From the NCBI GenBank assembly GCA_029582155.1, contig CM055911.1, positions 28,370,014-28,434,013 on the forward strand: DNA of 64,000 nt. Reading direction: 5' to 3'. The notes beneath the pieces are model-generated. The model was not told the DNA's origin and made no database searches. It worked only from the letters and a program-made list of their open reading frames with translations. The position numbers and the translations under genes are program-made. Positions 24,852 to 36,969 of this stretch are shown piece after piece; position 1 is the stretch's first letter, and each line of letters starts with the position of its first letter. The DNA comes from Panopea generosa. Lineage: Eukaryota; Mollusca; Bivalvia; Adapedonta; Hiatellidae.

Positions 24852-25797
24852 AGAACAAGAGGCCCAAGAGGACCTGAACACTCTACTTGCAACAGATGCT
24901 ACATGTAAAATATTTAAGGTCTAGGCCTTAAACTTTCAGGGAAAATGTTTTTTTAAAATTTCGCCTAAAATGTCACCGTTTTTTTGTGCTTATAGGCCCT
25001 GTGGCGTTGGCATTTGTAGTCAAATGACACCGGTTCAAGAATTCGTCCGAGATATAATGGTTATATAACTGTCGTGCAAGTTTGATTTAGATTTAATGAA
25101 AAATGATGGTGCTATCCCATCTACAACTTTTCCCCTATACAACTCTATAAAACATCGACCCCTGTGGTGGCCCCAAATTTGACCCCAGGGACCCGACTTC
25201 AACAAATCTTTTAGGAGACCGCCATGCAATGCTACATGTAATATATCTAAGGTCTAGGCCTTGAACTTTCAGAGAAAATGTTTTTTGCTTAAAATGTGCT
25301 CATAAGCCATGTGGCGTGGGCATATGTGGTGGAATGACAATGGTTCAAGAACTCATCTGAGAACTTGATATTACATAACTGTTGTGCATGTTTGGTTAAG
25401 ATTCAAAGAATAATGAATATACTATCGCGTCTACAACATTTTCCCTATATAACTCTATGTAAAACAGTGACCCTTATGGTGGCCCCAGATTTGACCTCAG
25501 AGACCAGACATGACAAGTCTATTAGGGGACCTCCATGCAATGCTACATGTAATGTATCTAATGTCTAGGCCTTGAACTTTCAGAGAAAATGTGTTTTTTC
25601 CCCGAAAATGTGCTTATAAGCCCTATGGCGAGGCATTTGTGGTTGAATGAAGCTGGTTCAAGAACTCATCCGAGATCTATGGTTATATAATTACTGTGCA
25701 AGTTTGGTTAAGATTCAATGAAAAATGAAGGTGCTATCGCGTCTACAAGAAAAAGGTTAACAGGTGAACACATTAGAGAGAGGATCACAAGCTGATC
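24852..25797 (+). mobile_element. About 320-bp tandem-core repeat element
   Basis: Head ACAAGAGGCCCAAGAGGACC, then nearly three copies of a 311-333-bp unit beginning GCTACATGTAA (24898, 25231, 25542) and containing GTCTAGGCCTTGAACTTTCA. The last part (AACAGGTGAACACATTAGAG, then GGATCACAAGCTGATC) resembles the terminal region of the element at 22060-23905 but without the complete hairpin. The pearl-like fragment follows immediately. Confidence 0.55.
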
Positions 25798-26434
25798 TTA
25801 TTTGTCAAACATCTAGGGTTCTTGTTTCTATGAGTTTCTAGATGATGTTGAACACATGAAGTTTCATCCAAATCAAATGACAGGTTGATGAATGTAGCTG
25901 CTCGAACTCACTCAAAAACTTTAACCAAACTTGCCAAGTCCGAAAGGGCTTTAATTCTGCCAACATACAACCCAGAGTTATGGTTCTTGTATCTGTACAA
26001 TCCATTGATAATGCTAAGCACATGTGAAGTTTCATTCGAATCCAATAATAGGTTGATGAAATATATACCTGCTTAAAGTTTTAACCTGCTCAAAAACTTA
26101 AACAAAATTTGATGATGCTGAACACACACTGAAGTTTCATTCATATCCAATGAGTGGTTGCACAGATATCTTACCTGATAAAACACTTTAACTTGAAAAA
26201 TCAAATCCAAAAGGGCTTTTACTGTGTCAAGATGCAACCCAGAGTTATGGTTCTTGTCTCTGTGTGTTCCATTGATGATGCTGAACACACGTGTGAAGTT
26301 TAAATTCATATCATGTTATTATATATATATATATAAGTGAGTGGTTACTTAGATATTTTACATTATAAAAACCAAGGCCGACGCCAGGGCAAGTACAATA
26401 GCCCCCCTATTCTAAGAATAGTCGATCTAAAAAG
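25798..26434 (+). mobile_element. Pearl/helentron-like element, 3' part
   Basis: Starts abruptly inside the repeat core (TTGTCAAACATCTAGGG, then GTGAAGTTTCATTCGAATCC) and ends with GCCGACGCCAGGGCAAGTA and the hairpin CTATTCTAAGAATAG, then TCGATCTAAAA. It lacks the usual head because the preceding element abuts it. It includes a TA microsatellite at 26320-26336. Confidence 0.6.
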
Positions 26435-26920
26435 TTTTTATTACATTTTTTTAGTTTAGTCTGTTGTATCATTTAATTGTTTTTAATATTAAAATGTCAA
26501 AATACCTCAATGGCCAAGCCAAATGCCATCATTGAATGAAACATAAACAAAATGACCACAAATAAATAGCATATATTATATAAAACCAAAAGTACAGAGA
26601 CATATACAAATTTACCATCTCCTTGTGAAACCCCTGTTTCTCTCATTAGACACTCAATGTTGCTAAATCCTGTAATTGATCATATCCAGTCTTCCACTGT
26701 TACATGAATCTGAAAAAAATATTGTTAACAAATAGATTTTGTTCATTTATAGACTATAATTCACCAAATGTTTATTTACCTACCCCATGGTATATTTATT
26801 TAATAAAAAAATAATTTCAGATACCTTAAAAAATAAAATCTTAAATATTGAGATGTGAGGCGTTCATTCCCATTAAGATGTATATGTCAATTAGTCAAAA
26901 CTGTCATGAGTTTACAAACA
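26435..26920. other. Intergenic DNA, nothing assigned
   Basis: AT-rich unique-looking sequence between two pearl-like elements. Confidence 0.4.
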
Positions 26921-27297
26921 AGAGCTGAAAGCTAGAGTTATCTAACTAACTAAATTGAGTAAGTCACATAACTACAACACCTTGTATGAATTTCCAATCC
27001 AATACATATACAGAATGCTAAGTTGTAGAATTTCAAAGTCAAACAATGGCCATAATTTGCAAAAAAAAATCTCACAAGAGTTATCCCACTTGATTTAGTT
27101 GGTTTCATATCTGCAAAGCCATACGTAAAGTTTCAATTAAATACATTGAGTGGTAATAAATGTTACGATATGGACTTGACGGTACTTGCATGCAAAACAT
27201 TTAAAAGAATTACTGAGTCAACCAATGGCAACAACTTTCATAATAGTTATGCAAGAGTAGAATTGTTCTCTTTATTCTTTGATTAGTTGAGCTAAAA
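26921..27297 (+). mobile_element. Short pearl/helentron-like element
   Basis: Head AACAAGAGCTGAAAGCTAGA with AGTTATCTAACTAACTAA, one or two core units (CATACGTAAAGTTTCAATTA; AGTTATGCAAGAG), and the end TTATTCTTTGATTAGTTGAG followed by CTAAAAA. It is a shorter member of the group, about 377 bp. Confidence 0.55.
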
Positions 27298-27469
27298 ATC
27301 AATATTGACAATGTGAAGGTCAGCTTTGCTTGTAGCTTGTAGCATAAATTAATTTTAAGATTCAAATTAAACTATCATTTCATTACATGTACAAGATTTA
27401 TTACTTGTTTGCTGTGCTCTGACTCGGTATTTTTCATGTGGGTAGGTAGGTAGGTAATTTATTTTTTTT

Positions 27470-28390
27470 TTACTAAATTTTGATTTTGCATAGCCATTTT
27501 AAAGAAAAACGGACAGAAATCATAAACAAAATTAAACGCTTTGAAAGTCAATATAAACATTTGGGTAGCTGCAATTTTGAGTGAGTAGGTAGGAGCATGG
27601 CAAGCATCTATAAAATCTTTATTTCTCTTTAAATGATAATCTTTTTGTAATGGTACATGTGCAACTTCAATCCAGTTAGTCAGAGTGAATGTAAATCTTT
27701 GTTTAGCTGAACTACAGTGGTGGTTGAGACTAGGGGTAGAACATGATCTGCCTTGCATGCAGATGGTCATGGGTTCAATTCGGAGTCATACAAAAGACTG
27801 GTAAGAAAATGGTATTTGAAGCTACCTCACTTGGAGTTTAGTATTTAGAGAATAGATCTAGGTCTGGTCACCCCAGTGTCAGTATAATGTGACTGGATGG
27901 GGAATCATACCATGTGTCTGCAGCATAACAAACCAGCGTGGCAACATTGACAGTACAATACTGTCTCCAATAGACATTGTTGTGATATAACTTATTTTTT
28001 TTGAAAGTGATGCTAAACACCATACAACTAAATAAGATTAGCTTACCTCAAAGTGAACTTAAAATAACCACTGACTACCATCTCAATATACATGCTTAGA
28101 AGCAATACACCATGGTTCGATGTGGCACTGTGAATTTTGCAACCTGAAAATACATTTGAATCCTGTTAAAATCTTCAAGAAATATGAGAGACTGCGCACC
28201 GACTAATATTTTTATTTTTGATTATCACGCTGTCTTTTTTTTAAAAAAAATGTTTGCCATGCTTCCAACATACTCATTCAATACTGCAGCTACCCAAACG
28301 TTTTATCTGAAAGCTGCTGCTATCCGAAAGAGGGAAACTATTATCAATACCATCTGTTTTGTTGCACAGTTTGAATCAAAATTATGATTA
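27470..28390. repeat. Inverted-repeat structure with a SINE in the loop
   Basis: The left arm around 27545-27606 (TTTGGGTAGCTGCAATTTTG, then AGCATGGCAAGCAT) returns as its reverse complement at 28250-28310 (ATGCTTCCAACATACTCATT, then GCAGCTACCCAAACG). Similarity continues more weakly outward to about 27470 and 28390. The loop holds the SINE at 27710-28010. It may be an old terminal-inverted-repeat transposon. Confidence 0.55.
27710..28010 (+). mobile_element. tRNA-derived SINE
   Basis: The head has an A-box-like TGGTTGAGACTAGGGG and a B box GGGTTCAATTCGG, the internal Pol III promoter of tRNA-derived SINEs. The body (CTACCTCACTTGGAGTTTAG, AGATCTAGGTCTGGTCACCC, ATCATACCATGTGTCTGCAG) matches the minus-strand SINE at 55575-55898, so both belong to one family. 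Confidence 0.75.
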
Positions 28391-28800
28391 ATCAGAAGTT
28401 CCAATTCAATAAATTGATCAATACATAATTAAACATGTAAACTTGCATATTGTTCATAACCTGTAACCTGACACACAAATTCAAGCTGTTGATAAGTGTT
28501 ATCTCAACTAAATTGTGCAATTTTACTAAACAACCGTTGACAGTGTATAAGTCAATTATTACTGAGTAAACTAATCACCCTTTTTAGATTGTTTCCGTGT
28601 ACAGGTTTCAATTGAAATGATTGTAAAACTATTTCTTGCAGAAGCCTCATTTCTGAACAAGGTCATGTTCATTTGATTCACTGATTAAAACTGAAGTTCA
28701 GTGAGATATTTAGCATTCACTGGGTCTCACAGGCACTGCACATGGGACTGACTCTACCTCCAAATTCAAAATGATGGCATACTTTTACAGCACCCTGACT
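28391..28800. other. Intergenic DNA between two inverted-repeat structures
   Basis: Nothing recognised apart from the open minus-strand stretch that continues into the left arm of the next structure (28717-29103, 128 codons, no known domain). Confidence 0.35.
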
Positions 28801-28823
28801 GAATAAGGCATAGTAGGAATGTT

Positions 28824-30757
28824 TGAAAAAAACACTATAAATCTCTAAAAAACTAAAATCATTTTTAAAATGGTCGAAAAGCATCTCATTATCATTAATA
28901 AATAAAATACAAATGGTTAAGTACACTGTATGTGAAATCCACCAAAAACAAGCAAAATTGATATCTAAATTGGAGTGATTTACTAAATAAAACCACATTC
29001 TAAAATAGACAATACTTAAACACTGATTGACGATCGTCGCATCGTCATTCAGACTCTTTCTAAGATAAACAATTATAACATGTAAATCTGTGTTACAAAT
29101 CAAATTGAAATCAAAATGAAATCACGCGACTCACTTAATATGTCCCAAAATATGTTTTTAAGCTGGAAATCTCTTTTAGTCTATCCTAGGCGAGAAGCCC
29201 AAGTTAGGAAATCCCTTTTCAATATATTATTGTGGTATGTTTAATATCAAATAGATATCCTTTTGTAAATACAGGGTCAATGAGTATATAAAGACATGTT
29301 ATGGTAGAAAACATGTTTTTGACTATTTTGACATTAGGCTAATTTTTTTATACAATTAACAGGATAAAAAAAATTGTGGAAGGGGATTTTGTTTAGAATA
29401 AGTATTTGCAACATATTTAATACAGTTTGACACAAATTCAATACAAAAATGTGTTTGATTCAAAGTTCAGAGGACAGTTATTTTGTTTCTGGTATAGTCT
29501 GTTTTGTTTTTATGAACACAATTCAGAGGTACAGTAACAGAACTGTAACACATAAATAATTAAGTTAATAATTTTATTACTGACCACTGAAAAGATTATT
29601 CCGAAATATATACTTATAAATTACATTGATTGTGAAATAAATTCTCATGGCAAAATCAAAATAAATATCTCAAATCTAGTTATGAGCAAATAATAATCAA
29701 ATAACTTGCTCAAACACACACAGAATTTCTAATAAGCATTGAACTCTTAATTTATACTTATTCATTTTAGCTTGATTGCAAAGAAAGTTCAAAACTTAAT
29801 TATATATGAAATCTCTCTTGAGTCCGCTTCCTGGGTAGAACCATTATTGAGTTTAATATTTCGAGTCATCGGGTTGAGCTTGGGATTGAACCTGCAACCT
29901 CTGGCGTGAGTGGCAAAACTCCAACCACAGTCACTACACTGCCCTGACCCACACATTGATAAAGTAAAACATTTAAAATGTATTTGTTTGTTTGTATGAG
30001 ATAACGAAACACGGAATATATTACTTATATACTTATTTGTATAATTTTGAGAATCCCACATTCCATCAAACACTAAATAACATATTTTATGTATTAATTA
30101 ATTACATTCTTAATTGGATTTCTTAAATAGCATTATGTATCAAAGTTCTCTGTACACCAAACGTTGAAAATATATCAGAAAAAGGGACCACTTTAATATC
30201 ATTACTCATTTTGTGTTCTATTTTGTAATTGCTTAAAGGTAATTTAATAGGATTTTTAAAAAAAATAAAAAATGCTATAAACATTTTTTCCAATAAATCA
30301 TGTCTATATAACATTATACTCATTGACCCCGCAATACCAAAAGGATATATATTTAATCATGCTTAAATAACATATTGAAAAAGGGGTTTCCTAACTTGGG
30401 CTACGCGCCTATGTTAGACTAAAATAGATTTCCCTCTTAAAATTGCAACATAATTTGTAACGTATTAAACGAGTCGCGTGATTTCATTTTGATTTCAAAT
30501 TGATCAATCATACAGGTTCACGCGTTGTAATATTTGTTTCATTAAGAAGTACGAATGACGATGTGAAGAAGTATTAAATTTTTTGGAATGGGGATTCCGT
30601 TTCAAGTCTTCCACTGCAATTGAAACATCGATTTTGTCACGTTTTGGTGGATTTGATATACTAAACCTTTCAGATTTTATTTATTTATGATAATGAGAGG
30701 CTTTTTATCTAATTTAAAAATAATTATATTTTTTAAGACAATTATAGCGTTTTTTCC
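28824..30757. mobile_element. 1.9-kb inverted duplication, foldback-like
   Basis: The left arm (28824-29298) and right arm (30299-30757) are diverged reverse complements over about 460-475 bp. Well-conserved blocks include TTTGAAATCAAAATGAAATC with ACGCGACTC (29107-29131 against 30475-30499), GCCCAAGTTAGGAAA (29197 against 30390), GGGTCAATGAGTATA (29274) and TTTTTGGTGGATTTC against TTTTGGTGGATTTGA. The 1-kb loop contains a SINE. No transposase was recognised and no target duplication found. It may be a long terminal-inverted-repeat or foldback element, or a local inverted duplication. Confidence 0.65.
29785..29965 (-). mobile_element. tRNA-derived SINE
   Basis: Minus-strand A box in GTGTAGTGACTGTGGTTGGA and a perfect B box GGTTCAATCCC about 50 bases later. 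The tail reads TACCCAGGAAGCGGACTCAA. It lies in the loop of the inverted duplication, so it probably inserted after or during its formation. Confidence 0.7.
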
Positions 30758-32380
30758 TGATATACTCCCTTTAAGATGGAGAAGCATCATTAAAAAAAAT
30801 CATTTATAAATTTCTTATCCATAATTTTTGTTATACTGATTCTCAACTGCAAGACATGCTTAAGCTACCTTTATCAACACCAATACAAATTTTGTTTGTA
30901 GTAAATACCTCATTTTCTACATCTTTTTTTTTCTGTTTTCTTCTTTTATCATGCTAAATCAAAGACATTATACTATTTCCCATTGACAAATATCAAAGAC
31001 CAATTTAATGACATTTAGAAAAATTATACAATATGGCACCAAATGCGTCTCACTACAAAGTAACGCCCCCTTTTTTCCCACGGAAAACAACTTTTTCCCA
31101 TGGAAAACAAGGCCTATTTAATTTGGTTTTGAAATATTTTCAAAATGGTTCATAGTAGCTGTGATTTCTTGCTGCAGATGAGTAAATCAAAAGTTGGTAT
31201 AGCATATACGGTATTGAATAAGACATCACAGGTGTTAAACAAGTAATTATTTTAGGATTTCCAACATATATGATATGCATGTATTTATGAGCATCTGAGG
31301 ACTTCTTTTTTTCAAAAATTCGAAGGGTGTCACTGCACCCTCTTTTAAAAAAAACCAACGTGGTCAACCTACCAGTTATTGTGCATTTTTATGTGGTTTA
31401 CATTCCTGCAATGAAAAACAAATGACAAAAAAATTCTATGTGGAATTATTTATTTACCATGGAAATCCTAGACCTTATTTTATATAGAACAAAATTCAAC
31501 TGTGTAGTGAGACCTATATGGCTCAGTCTCTTATATTAAGAAGATTCAGGGAATTCATAGCTGATACAGGAACAGGAATTTTACAACTAATTCACTTTCA
31601 TCTTTAAGTTATTAAAATGAAGTTGTATGGTTTGAAGAGACATATACTGTAGTTATATTTTTTTTGTAATGTTACATTTCACCAATATTAGTGACAAGTA
31701 TTGTAGATTTTACACTTAAGAAATTATATATGCCCAACATTGACTTCATTTCCACAAACACACACTTAATTTGTTATTTTCTCATCTACAAATTTAAAAA
31801 AAATAATTCAAATGTAGTTTTATCATATCTAACCACGTTGCAAAACTACCATGATGAATTTAATTTATATAAAAAACGAATGAAAACTAAATACACTCAA
31901 TACTTTTCAAAAAATAAACAGTAAAACCAAAAAAATGCCTTAAGGTTACTTTTGAGACAACCCCTTTAAACCATGCTTAGCTAAATTCAAGGACCAAGTT
32001 ATCTTTATCAACACACTTATATTTATAAGCATTTAGCAATATATTTAAGTACAAAATGATGCATGAATAATACAACTACATTTGTATATTGAAACACCGT
32101 GTACTGATTAAGAAATAAATCGTTTTCCTATTGATTAAAAAAACATAAATTGAAACAGCTTCTCACAATCGGCTTGCTTCAAATCACAGGAAGCCGAATT
32201 ATTCGATATTTCTTTAACATATACTGGATTAAACTGTAGGCCTTCCATAACGGACATGAAAAACTACGTACAATCATCTATGTACCATAAACGAGTATTT
32301 TCATTTGTTTTTTCCGCCAAAAAAGGAAAACTATTGCAGCCATTTCGATAATTCAGATCTGACGGCAATCACTAATCACA
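30758..32380. other. Intergenic DNA, nothing assigned
   Basis: AT-rich. The 77-codon open frame at 31691-31924 has a composition expected of random AT-rich DNA (Asn, Lys, Tyr, Ile). A duplicated word (TTTTTCCCACGGAAAACAA / TTTTTCCCATGGAAAACAA) lies at 31073-31110. Confidence 0.35.
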
Positions 32381-32520
32381 TGGCCGCATTAAAATTAATG
32401 TTTCTATTGAATTAAACGAATTAAACATTCACTTACCCTATTGTTTATAATGGCCGCATTAAAATTAATGTTTCTATTGAATTAAACGAATTAAACATTC
32501 ACTTACCCTATTGTTTATAA
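32381..32520. repeat. Perfect 70-bp tandem duplication
   Basis: Bases 32381-32450 are repeated without any difference at 32451-32520, beginning TGGCCGCATTAAAATTAATG. Zero differences in 70 bp indicates a very recent event or an assembly artefact. Confidence 0.95.
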
Positions 32521-33880
32521 TAATCCATCATCAGAAACTATTACAAAAACATTCATGAGCAACTTTCTGCAGAAACAGCGAAGCAAATACGTATATTGGT
32601 GCTTCCGTCTTGTCAAAATATGTAAACAAAAATGGCGTGTCATCCAAGGTCAACAAACTGGGGTTCCCCGTTGTTCCATACAAGGCTATATAAAATTGTC
32701 GATCGAAATAAATTTTGACCAATTTGATATAGTTTTTATTTTCTTAACGTATTTGATTGAAATAGTCAAACTTTTGTTTATTGAAATATGTTTGTTTTAG
32801 TGATTTTTGGCATAGTGTCAAGGCTACTGTCAAATCAGCTGACAGCATTTCGTTGTCGTTGACAACACTTGGACGGGTAACATCTTTCAAAAGGCGCAGT
32901 GAAAATACGACGTTTGCCTGGTATCTAATTTTTTCAAAAACGGCAAATAACGTATAAAACTATAGATTCTGAAAATTTAAAGAAAATTTGAAGATACCCA
33001 TTTTTTCTGCGCTTTTTGAAGATTTGCCAATTTTACATTTTCAGAAAACGCCAAAATTACGAAACGTCCGACGGCGTTACAAATATAAAACCCAACGAAC
33101 TTTGAATCAGTTATATTTATAAATTGCATCATTATTCAATATATTTTGAAACATGAATTAAAATTTCGAGGACTTTAGTTATGTCATTATCTCAATATAT
33201 TGAATTTAATAAGGTACTAAGAGTTCAATTAAAAAGCGCGCGCTCCTTTAATGGGACTTTTTTTGTGTTAAACTACTGTATTCGGTGAATACACGTTTTT
33301 TTGTTCTCGTGGGTCCCGACTGTAAAGTTGGGTACCCACACTTTCAGCATGAAAAAAAAGTAAATTTCACCAATTTTACTTTCCATGCAGTTTCCTTGAT
33401 AAAATGAATTAAGTCATTCACAGAAACATAATTATATTTTTTTATTGATACAAACATAATAAACTTATATTTTATTGTGATCATTTGCCAGTTTAACATT
33501 TTCATCCAACCAGAATTAAGCTTACTATAAAAAGATATGCCCTGAACATTTTTCAGCCAATCAGAGAGCTCACCTCAATGGTCGTAGCTGACCTCGTGTA
33601 GGCAACTATTTGCAATCGAAACTTTTTGTACGGCGAAATATATTTATTGATTTCACGCTGCATACTGCAAACTCCGAACATTTGGGTACCAGCTAATTTA
33701 TTGATAGGTCTATTTATAGAAACGGGAAACCCGATTTATGTTTTGTAAACAGGAGAAATGTACATGTATGCAAGGAATTATATATCGAGCGAATAGCGAT
33801 AAAAATACAATGTTTACGGGTTAAATATCAACATCAATCTGCGAAAATTGTGAATTACTATCATTATCACTATAATCAAA
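32521..33880. other. Intergenic DNA with one strong hairpin
   Basis: No coding region recognised. A hairpin at 33309-33339 pairs GTGGGTCCCGAC with GTTGGGTACCCAC around a six-base loop; it may be part of a structured transcript or an old element. Confidence 0.4.
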
Positions 33881-33883
33881 TAA

Positions 33884-34152
33884 TTAATGTTCAATATAGT
33901 TCTGTGTTCTACACTGTCTATACACGCCCATTGATGTTTCGTAGAGGCATGTCAGGTCTGTGTTGAGATCCACCGTTATTTTCTTCCCATCTTCTCGAAG
34001 AGCAATAATTCGACCCTCATCAGACCATGCACTTTTCACGGATTCGAGTATACTGACTTGCTCTAGCAGCTTCGCGTTTTTTAGTATCAAATCCTCCCTA
34101 ATCGCAATCGGTGTTCCTTTTATTTTTTTTGTTCCCTTATCATGTGCTGTTT
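33884..34152 (-). pseudogene. Possible LINE ORF1-like fragment
   Basis: The minus strand encodes an uninterrupted segment ending TQNYIEH, with KNAKLLEQVSILESVKSAW and then DEGRIIALREDGKKITVDLN. A coiled-coil-like start followed by a 'W..DGRI......K' pattern is what I know from the C-terminal end of ORF1 proteins of some animal LINEs. It is preceded upstream in the same frame by KGTPIAIREDL. No complete protein, start codon context or partner ORF2 is present nearby, so this is a fragment, and the assignment is tentative. Confidence 0.35.
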
Positions 34153-34289
34153 AAGAATCCTGGAGACGAATACACAGATGATCGGTCTGTTTCCATCTTT
34201 TTGAAAGGGGCCAATTCTGTGTTATGATCATTGTTTTTGTCGTTGTTATTACTATTACTGTAATGTATTGTAAAAATGGTGTAAAATAG

Positions 34290-34395
34290 TGATGATGGAA
34301 GTGGTGGTATAAATAGTGATAATGATAATGATGATTATAATAATAATGGTTAGAATGATAACGATAATGATGATTATAATAATAATGATACTAGT
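34290..34395. repeat. ATG/AAT-type microsatellite
   Basis: Imperfect GATAATGATGATTATAATAA repeated twice with AT-rich triplets; no coding role. Confidence 0.8.
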
Positions 34396-35354
34396 TTACT
34401 ATGTTATTGTTTGATAATCGTATAGCCTGTTAAAAAGGAATTAGTGTGTTTCTATTTGATTATTGCTTATAATGTATATGGTAATTAAACTAACATGTGA
34501 AAGAATTTAACATTTCTCGCAAAGGAGGCAAGTCTGTAATTACCTGTATTAAGTCGTAACCGGTTATGCGAGTTGTTTTCCCTGACACTGATCCATTTTA
34601 CATTTAATCGATATGCCCCGGGCAACATACTTTACATTTGTCTGATACAAAGCAATTTAAAACAGTTACTAGTATTATGTCAATATGCACGTGTATATAT
34701 GTCTTATGATGTAAAGTTAATGTATATAAATACAGTAGCAAAATGACCAAAGACCGACAACTCACAAGGGTAGAATACAATCATACACAAAGTAAAATTT
34801 ACTATTTTAATTTTACATGAATAAAATTACGAATATACAATTATACAATATATACAAATTAAAGATAATTACTCAACACAAAAAAAAACACAGCTTGTTT
34901 AAAAAAAAGTCTTATGACACTTTCACACAGTTCTATCTCCTACACGTACGTAAACTACATCGCGATAAAAAATTCTTATATCTTTGAATGTTTATAAAAA
35001 TGCACTTCCCGCTTCCGGATATCATAGATCTAGCATCACTCGTCCCTTGCGGCGGTGGCTATATAAACTGGGTTATCTCCCCTATAACTCTATACTGAGT
35101 ATATGGCTTTACGTCGCCTCTTACCGACTTTCGACCGTATTCCGACGTCAGGAACGTCAAGGCGTCCATATGACGAATATGTGGGTTGCTATCCTATGAC
35201 TGTACTACCACCAGCTGACTTCCTGTCACGTCTATACGTCATTAACGTAGCGGACACATTCCTCGTTTATGGCTTAAAACGGCTACAATATATATATAAA
35301 CTCAGATTTACTAGTTACTCAAAAATGTAATGACATGGCGTCTATTACTTATCA
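34396..35354. other. Intergenic DNA with a GC-richer, ACGTCA-rich patch
   Basis: The stretch 34990-35270 is less AT-rich than its surroundings and contains several GACGTC, ACGTCA and ATGACG words together with TATATAAACTGGG (35059). It resembles a promoter or a terminal repeat of an element, but a second copy was not found in the window. The two short overlapping open frames here have no recognisable domain. Confidence 0.3.
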
Positions 35355-35540
35355 TCTATCACTTTTATGGTATTTTATTTTTATCAATATATGATAACAT
35401 TCATTTCTAACCATCTAATATTTTCATGGTAGATTTATCAACATATTATAACAGTTCATTCATTTTTTACCATCTAACAGTTTCATGGTAGATTTATCAA
35501 TATATGATAACATTTCATTCAACTTTTATTATCTGCAGTT
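35355..35540. repeat. Short tandem repeat, about 65 bp, three copies
   Basis: TATCAATATATGATAACATT and CCATCTAAyAnTTTCATGGTAG recur three times with a few differences. Confidence 0.7.
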
Positions 35541-36499
35541 GCATTGCAGTTTAAACAACAACTCATATACGACCCTCCGTCAATCTCAACATAGCAATTA
35601 TATCTCTACATAACTTCTCATTATAATATTAACAATTACAGACCAATTCTGTATCTATTCACTTCGTGAATATCAGAATAAGCATCAACAAAATTTAATT
35701 ACACATATCAATCAATTCAAACATGGCAAATCTCAATAATTCATCGTGAACACAATATCAACAACTCAAAATACGTTCTCAGATTCCTCGGCCTATATTC
35801 TAAAACAAACGCTTCTCAATTCCGTAGATTTGTATTAAATTACATACATTACCGTCGGAATGGATATGAACAATTTATACAACTTAACTAAGATCTGATT
35901 ATGTCAAAAATATATTTATCAGACATTTAAATACAACATTATGTAAAATTCACATACCCGTATGCCGTTTTGTACTGGACCATTAACATGTTCAATCTTT
36001 CTCGTCACAACTACACCCAAAGATGATTCTGCTTACTGGACAGTGCTTGAATAACACAGTCAGCATATATAGCAAAACAGTCCATATAACTTAGTTAATG
36101 AAACAACAAACCCTCAAACATCGTACGAAGTGGATTTTACGCTATTAGGCCAATGTAAACCTAAATTAGTTTTATGTCAAATTAACCCGTTTAATTATTC
36201 TAACTTTCTTAATACTTAATGGAATTTGATGAACTAAACTTCAAAATGATTTATCTTAAATAAAAGAATCAAAATGTAAAATTATCTTAAAAACGTTGCT
36301 CCTATCGAGCTATCAATACGGTTTAACAATTCTACGCTACATGACCTAAATATAGCCTATATCACTACAATGAACACGTACTAGCTGACACTACTAAATT
36401 AGGCCACAACAACCTAACTATTTTGTTACAAATACAGATATGTATGTATATCGTAATTTAGGCATCACTAAACAATAAAATCATCAGTATTATCTATTT
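35541..36499. other. AT-rich intergenic DNA
   Basis: No gene, repeat or structural motif recognised. Confidence 0.4.
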
Positions 36500-36839
36500 T
36501 AAAGGGTGTGAAGCTGTGTTTTGTAGCTGTGTGTGTGTAGCAATGTGTGTGTAGTTGTGTTTGTGAAGCTGTGTCTGTGTAGCTGTGTTTGTGTAGCTGT
36601 GTGTATAGCTGTGTGTGTATCTGTGTGTGTTTGTAGCTGTGTGTATGTGTTTCTCAGGGAAGCTGTGTTTGTGAAGCTGTGTGAGTGTCTGTATATGTGT
36701 GTAGCTGTGTGCGTGTGTGTGTGTAGTTGTGTTTGTGTAGCTGTGTAAGTGTGTAACTGTGTGTTTATCTGTGTGTGTGGCTGGGGTGTGTGTCTGTGTG
36801 TGTGTGTGTGTGTAGCTGTGTGTAGCTGTGTTTGTGTAG

Positions 36840-36898
<59 letters not shown>

Positions 36899-36916
36899 GG
36901 TGTGTATGTATGTGTG

Positions 36917-36969
<53 letters not shown>

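Noticed and set aside
31047-31513. 11-bp inverted pair GTCTCACTACA / TGTAGTGAGAC as possible ends of a 467-bp element
   Set aside because: A match of this length at such spacing is expected several times by chance in a window this size, and no target duplication was found.
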